The notes under the pieces: model-generated
Seen by the model: the letters and a program-made list of their open reading frames with translations, nothing else
Database searches by the model: none
Told to the model about the DNA's origin: nothing
Part shown: piece after piece, positions 6,251-9,051 of the stretch
How the letters are laid out: each line of letters opens with the position of its first letter
Position numbering within the stretch: position 1 is the first letter of the stretch
Program-made: the position numbers and the translations under genes
Source of the DNA: Dehalococcoidia bacterium UBA7891
GTDB lineage: Bacteria > Chloroflexota > Dehalococcoidia > Lucifugimonadales > UBA826
DNA: 9,051 nucleotides
Direction of reading: 5' to 3'
Assembly: GCA_002500485.1 (NCBI GenBank)
Contig: DLRJ01000140.1
Span: forward strand, 42,077-51,127

Positions 6251-7168
6251 CTACATATCAGTCGCTATTTTCTTGGTAGCTAACACAGCTGTCCAATCGC
6301 CATCAACAAGAACTTTATCGAAGTGTACCTCATGTAAGGAGTATTCTTTTTCGACGTCCTTCAGGGAGTTTTTTAAAATCCCAGACAGCACTAATCTTCC
6401 ACCATTAGCAACTGCACCTACTATGTATTCGGACAAATTTATCACAACTTTAGCGGCAATATTTGCCAGGGCCACATCAAAGCTAGCACTTTCGACTCGG
6501 ATTTCAGGAAAAGTGCCATTCAGTATGGTTATTTGAGGAGAAATACCATTTAATTCGCAATTTTCTAAGGCCACTTCGACCGCCCGCGACTCTACTTCTA
6601 TGCCAAGAATATCTCCAGCGCCTAGTTTTGCTGCTGATATCGATAAAATTCCCGAGCCACAACCAACATCAATCACTTTCTCCCCACCAACAATAAGAGT
6701 TTCAAGAAGTTCCATACACATCCTAGTTGTCGGGTGATGACCAGTTCCGAAGGCCATACCTGGGTCCAATTTTATTAAAACGTCGTCATCCAAGGATTGA
6801 TGTTTCCGCCAAGTAGGACATATCACCAGATTAGACCCGACTCGTATCGGATGAAAATACTCTTTCCAATTAGATTCCCAGTCTTCCTCCTCAACTTCTC
6901 TTTCTTTTATTTCAGATATAGATGCAAAATGAGCCACTAATCTAACAGCGATTTCTATATTAGATTTTCGTAATCTAGCTGACTCATCTAAGGGCACAAA
7001 AGTTACTACTTTAAGAGTTTGCGGCTGCGGGGCCCTTTCACCTTCATCCGGGTTGAACTCTGCCGGGCTTTCAATCGCCACACCACCTTCCCCATACCTA
7101 TAAAAAATATGAGTTAATGGCTCAACATATTCAGGAGGAGCCTCAACACTTAATTCAAGCCACTTCAA
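6251..7168 (-). CDS. prmA: Ribosomal protein L11 methyltransferase PrmA
   Basis: PrmA is a cytosolic class I S-adenosylmethionine-dependent enzyme that methylates amino groups of ribosomal protein L11. The 305 residues comprise an N-terminal substrate-recognition domain (about 1-90), a linker with DWESNWKEYFHP (96-107), and a Rossmann-like catalytic domain. The hallmark DPGMAFGTGHHPTT is at 135-148, motif I VGCGSG at 168-173, the acidic cofactor end near GIEVE (189-193), and the LANIAAKV substrate motif at 234-241. It starts with TTG at 7168. That codon overlaps the dnaJ TGA as TTGA, no other in-frame start lies near, and MKWLELSV is a typical N-terminus. No Shine-Dalgarno sequence is visible, so translation probably depends on coupling to dnaJ. 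It ends in TAG 22 bases before rsmE. Confidence 0.95.
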   Translation of the reverse strand: MKWLELSVEAPPEYVEPLTHIFYRYGEGGVAIESPAEFNPDEGERAPQPQTLKVVTFVPLDESARLRKSNIEIAVRLVAHFASISEIKEREVEEEDWESNWKEYFHPIRVGSNLVICPTWRKHQSLDDDVLIKLDPGMAFGTGHHPTTRMCMELLETLIVGGEKVIDVGCGSGILSISAAKLGAGDILGIEVESRAVEVALENCELNGISPQITILNGTFPEIRVESASFDVALANIAAKVVINLSEYIVGAVANGGRLVLSGILKNSLKDVEKEYSLHEVHFDKVLVDGDWTAVLATKKIATDM

Positions 7169-8307
7169 TTGGTAAAGGCGCTTCTGAATTTATCGAATAT
7201 CCCCTTGTCTTCATCATCCTCAAAAGTATCAGGCAGAGATTCTCCTAGCTCGTTCATCAATTTTTGTTGCTGAGAATCTAACTTTTTAGGAATTCTTACA
7301 TCGATTAACACCAAAAGGTCTCCCCTTCTATCGCCTCTAAGTTGGGCCACCCCTCTACCTCTCACTCTAAAAATCCGTCCGGTTTGTGTCCCTGGAGGAA
7401 TGTCGATCTCATAGTCACCATCCAATGTAGGTACTTTAATTTTGGTTCCGAGGGACGCTCGAACTATGTTTATAGGCAACCTGTATTTAATGTTTATCCC
7501 ATCTCTCACAAAATAGTCATGTTCCTTGATCTTAAAGGCTACATACAAATCACCAGGAGGTCCCCCGTTTATCCCGTGCTCTCCCTCACCAGTTAACCTA
7601 ACCTGGGTATCTTCCTCTATTCCGGCCGGGATAGTGATGGCTAATTTCCTATTTTTTCTTTCGCGACCTTGACCGTTGCAAGATGAACATGGATTGGAAA
7701 CAATCTTTCCGGAACCCTTGCAATTATTACAATCTCCGACCTGCACAAATTGCCCGAATACACTCTGCTGAGCCTTCCGAACTTGTCCTGAACCTTGGCA
7801 GGTACCACAAGTAGCTACAGAACTACCAGGTTCGCTCTTAGAACCCCTACAGCGGCTACAAGATTCTGTGCGGTGGATTTGGAATTCCCTTTCCGCTCCG
7901 AAAATGGCCTCTTCGAATTCAACCGTCATTGTGTATTGTAGGTCTGAACCTCGCCTAGCTGAATTTTGAGCCCTTGAAGATCTGCCAAATCCAGAACCTC
8001 CAAAGAATGAATCAAATATGTCCCCAAACCCAGATACATCTCCAAACCCCGAAGAACCATTTGCCCCTGTGGGAGAGGAACCTACCCCAGCATGACCGAA
8101 TCGGTCATATTGAGCCCTTTTTTCCTTATCCGATAGAATTTGATAGGCCTCATTAATTTCCTTAAATTTTTCCTCTGCCTCAGGTTCCTTATTCCTATCG
8201 GGATGATATTTGAACGCCAGTTTCCTAAAAGCCTTCTTCAAGTCATCGTCGGTTGAGTTGCGAGAGACCCCAAGAACTTCGTAATAATCTCTTTTATGTG
8301 TGGTCAT
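7165..8307 (-). CDS. dnaJ: Type I J-domain co-chaperone DnaJ
   Basis: DnaJ delivers unfolded clients to DnaK and stimulates its ATPase. This is a full-length type I protein of 380 residues. The J domain (about 5-72) has the HPD signature at 35-37 within KYHPDRN. A Gly/Phe-rich linker (about 84-110) follows, then four zinc-binding CxxCxGxG repeats at 150, 167, 193 and 207, and two beta-sandwich client domains with LTGEGEHG (238-245), GDLYV (252-256) and RVRGRG (314-319). The first zinc repeat reads CSRCRGSK, lacking its last Gly, but all eight Cys are present. ATG at 8307 is in the usual place, with only a weak ribosome site. It leads a dnaJ-prmA-rsmE unit; dnaK, grpE and hrcA are not adjacent, and no CIRCE operator is seen upstream. 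Confidence 0.96.
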   Translation of the reverse strand: MTTHKRDYYEVLGVSRNSTDDDLKKAFRKLAFKYHPDRNKEPEAEEKFKEINEAYQILSDKEKRAQYDRFGHAGVGSSPTGANGSSGFGDVSGFGDIFDSFFGGSGFGRSSRAQNSARRGSDLQYTMTVEFEEAIFGAEREFQIHRTESCSRCRGSKSEPGSSVATCGTCQGSGQVRKAQQSVFGQFVQVGDCNNCKGSGKIVSNPCSSCNGQGRERKNRKLAITIPAGIEEDTQVRLTGEGEHGINGGPPGDLYVAFKIKEHDYFVRDGINIKYRLPINIVRASLGTKIKVPTLDGDYEIDIPPGTQTGRIFRVRGRGVAQLRGDRRGDLLVLIDVRIPKKLDSQQQKLMNELGESLPDTFEDDEDKGIFDKFRSAFTN

Positions 8308-8439
8308 GAAATGTACTTATATTCTCAGCAATTCCCACTTCGTACTATAAAAATACGTTAATGTCCAATACTATCCAATTTACGGAGCAGGTAAATTATA
8401 ACCTAGCCACTAACTATCTTGTGGAACCCATAAACGCTT
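8308..8439. other. Intergenic region between folD and dnaJ
   Basis: This 132-base gap is the longest gene-free stretch in the window. It holds the -10 candidate at 8395-8400, two direct copies of TCCAAT (plus strand) at 8364-8369 and 8374-8379 spaced exactly 10 bases, and an AT-rich stretch flanked by CGTA and TACG (8341-8357). I find no CIRCE inverted repeat, no GC-rich hairpin followed by T residues after folD, and no convincing small gene on either strand. Its length and AT-richness fit a promoter-bearing leader for dnaJ. Confidence 0.5.
8389..8404 (-). promoter_or_regulatory. Possible -10 element of a dnaJ-operon promoter within an imperfect palindrome
   Basis: The minus strand reads TATAAT at 8400 to 8395, a perfect sigma-70-type -10 hexamer, about 90 bases before the dnaJ ATG. 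It sits inside an imperfect palindrome, AGGTAAATTATAACCT on the plus strand. No good -35 hexamer lies 16-18 bases upstream (the sequence there is close to CCACAA), and no TGn extension is present. The element is therefore only a candidate; the AT-rich setting makes chance matches likely. If real, it would start a transcript for dnaJ-prmA-rsmE independent of folD. Confidence 0.25.
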
Positions 8440-9051
8440 CTAGATCTTTCGTAAGACAGCTTTTAAAGTATTTTTTAAAAGCATGGCTATTGTCATTGGT
8501 CCAACCCCTCCAGGAACTGGGGTAATAGCAGACGCTTTCCGTGATACCCCTTCAAAATCTATATCGCCTGTCAATCGATAGCCGCGGGAACGAGTGCTAT
8601 CTTCAATACGATTAACACCTACATCTATGGCTACAACACCAGAAGAAACCAGATCACTAGTCACAAAATTTGGTATTCCAATAGCCGCCACCAATATGTC
8701 AGCACTTTTAGTAATATCTTTCAAATTATTCGTCATACTATGACACAAAGTAACCGTAGCATCGCCTCCGTGCCCTTTCTGGGAAAGCAAATTAGACAAT
8801 GGTTTGCCTACGATATTACTTCTACCCAATATAACCACATGTTTGCCCTTTGGATCATTCTCTGATCTTAAAAGCATTTCCCTGATGCCGGCAGGTGTCG
8901 CCGGAATTAATGAACCGGCGCCCATTGACAATAAGCCAACATTTTGAGGATGGAGACCATCAACATCTTTTTGGGGATCAATCGTGCACAAAATCTCGTT
9001 CTCATCCAAATGGGCCGGAAGTGGCAGTTGGATGAGAATCCCATCGCAATT
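8440..9051 (-). CDS. folD: Bifunctional methylenetetrahydrofolate dehydrogenase/cyclohydrolase FolD (5' end outside window)
   Basis: FolD interconverts 5,10-methylene-, 5,10-methenyl- and 10-formyl-tetrahydrofolate with NADP+, feeding one-carbon units to purine and formyl-Met-tRNA synthesis. The window holds about the last 203 residues, starting NCDGILIQLPLPAHL; the reading frame is open to the window edge, so the TTG at 9009 is an internal Leu codon and not a start. Visible motifs are DGILIQLPLP, PATPAGIREML, the Rossmann GRSNIVGKPLSNLL, ATVTLCHSMT, ADILVAAIG, VAIDVGVNR, GDIDFEGV and the C-terminal signature ITPVPGGVGPMTIAMLLKNT. The N-terminal part with the catalytic Lys is not in view. It ends in TAG at 8440-8442. 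dnaJ follows on the same strand after 132 bases. Confidence 0.96.
   Translation of the reverse strand, partial: NCDGILIQLPLPAHLDENEILCTIDPQKDVDGLHPQNVGLLSMGAGSLIPATPAGIREMLLRSENDPKGKHVVILGRSNIVGKPLSNLLSQKGHGGDATVTLCHSMTNNLKDITKSADILVAAIGIPNFVTSDLVSSGVVAIDVGVNRIEDSTRSRGYRLTGDIDFEGVSRKASAITPVPGGVGPMTIAMLLKNTLKAVLRKI

Noticed and set aside
8308..8439. CIRCE (HrcA) operator or a heat-shock hairpin before dnaJ
   Set aside because: No TTAGCACTC/GAGTGCTAA-like inverted repeat was found on either strand.
1..9051. CRISPR arrays, tRNA or rRNA genes, insertion sequences, phage or toxin-antitoxin genes
   Set aside because: I saw no regularly spaced repeats, no tRNA-like cloverleaf sequence, no transposase motifs or terminal inverted repeats; almost every base is in a recognised housekeeping gene.

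Overview
The window is a compact bacterial housekeeping region. It is AT-rich by eye, uses the standard bacterial code (TAA, TAG and TGA all end genes here), and uses TTG as well as ATG starts. Several lineage-like motif variants (the GxTxWG dinucleotide motif of GpsA, the SKADNE/ISAYH stretch of Der, the SGSTGATN motif of PlsY) remind me of Chloroflexota such as Dehalococcoidia or SAR202. That placement comes from memory of the families, not from a search, and is tentative. I see no phage, transposon, CRISPR, tRNA or rRNA.

The plus strand (about 1-5489) carries trmD (tRNA m1G37 methyltransferase), argF (ornithine carbamoyltransferase), der (double-GTPase ribosome assembly factor), plsY and gpsA, and then a broken LysE/RhtB-type exporter gene. 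der and plsY overlap by ATGA and gpsA follows closely, so they look like one transcription unit. GpsA makes sn-glycerol-3-phosphate and PlsY acylates it, the first committed steps of phospholipid synthesis. The exporter remnant is in three reading-frame pieces. One missing base in an A run, one missing base in a T run, and TGG changed to TAG at an otherwise conserved Trp would together restore a normal protein of about 215 residues.

The minus strand (9051 down to 5491) carries folD (5' part outside the window), a 132-bp gap with a possible promoter, and then dnaJ, prmA and rsmE, tightly packed and partly overlapping. dnaJ-prmA-rsmE is a familiar gene order, but here folD sits upstream instead of hrcA/grpE/dnaK. 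The two strands converge at 5489/5491 with one base between the stop codons and no obvious terminator.

No wholly new system is visible. The points most worth a second look are the three-lesion exporter pseudogene and substitutions at usually conserved positions: ArgF HCLP to HDMP, RsmE GPEGG to GPIGG, Der NKxD to SKAD, GpsA GxGxxG to GPTTWG, and TrmD LLDxPHYTRP to LLQYPQYTRP. No gene-free stretch exceeds about 132 bp.
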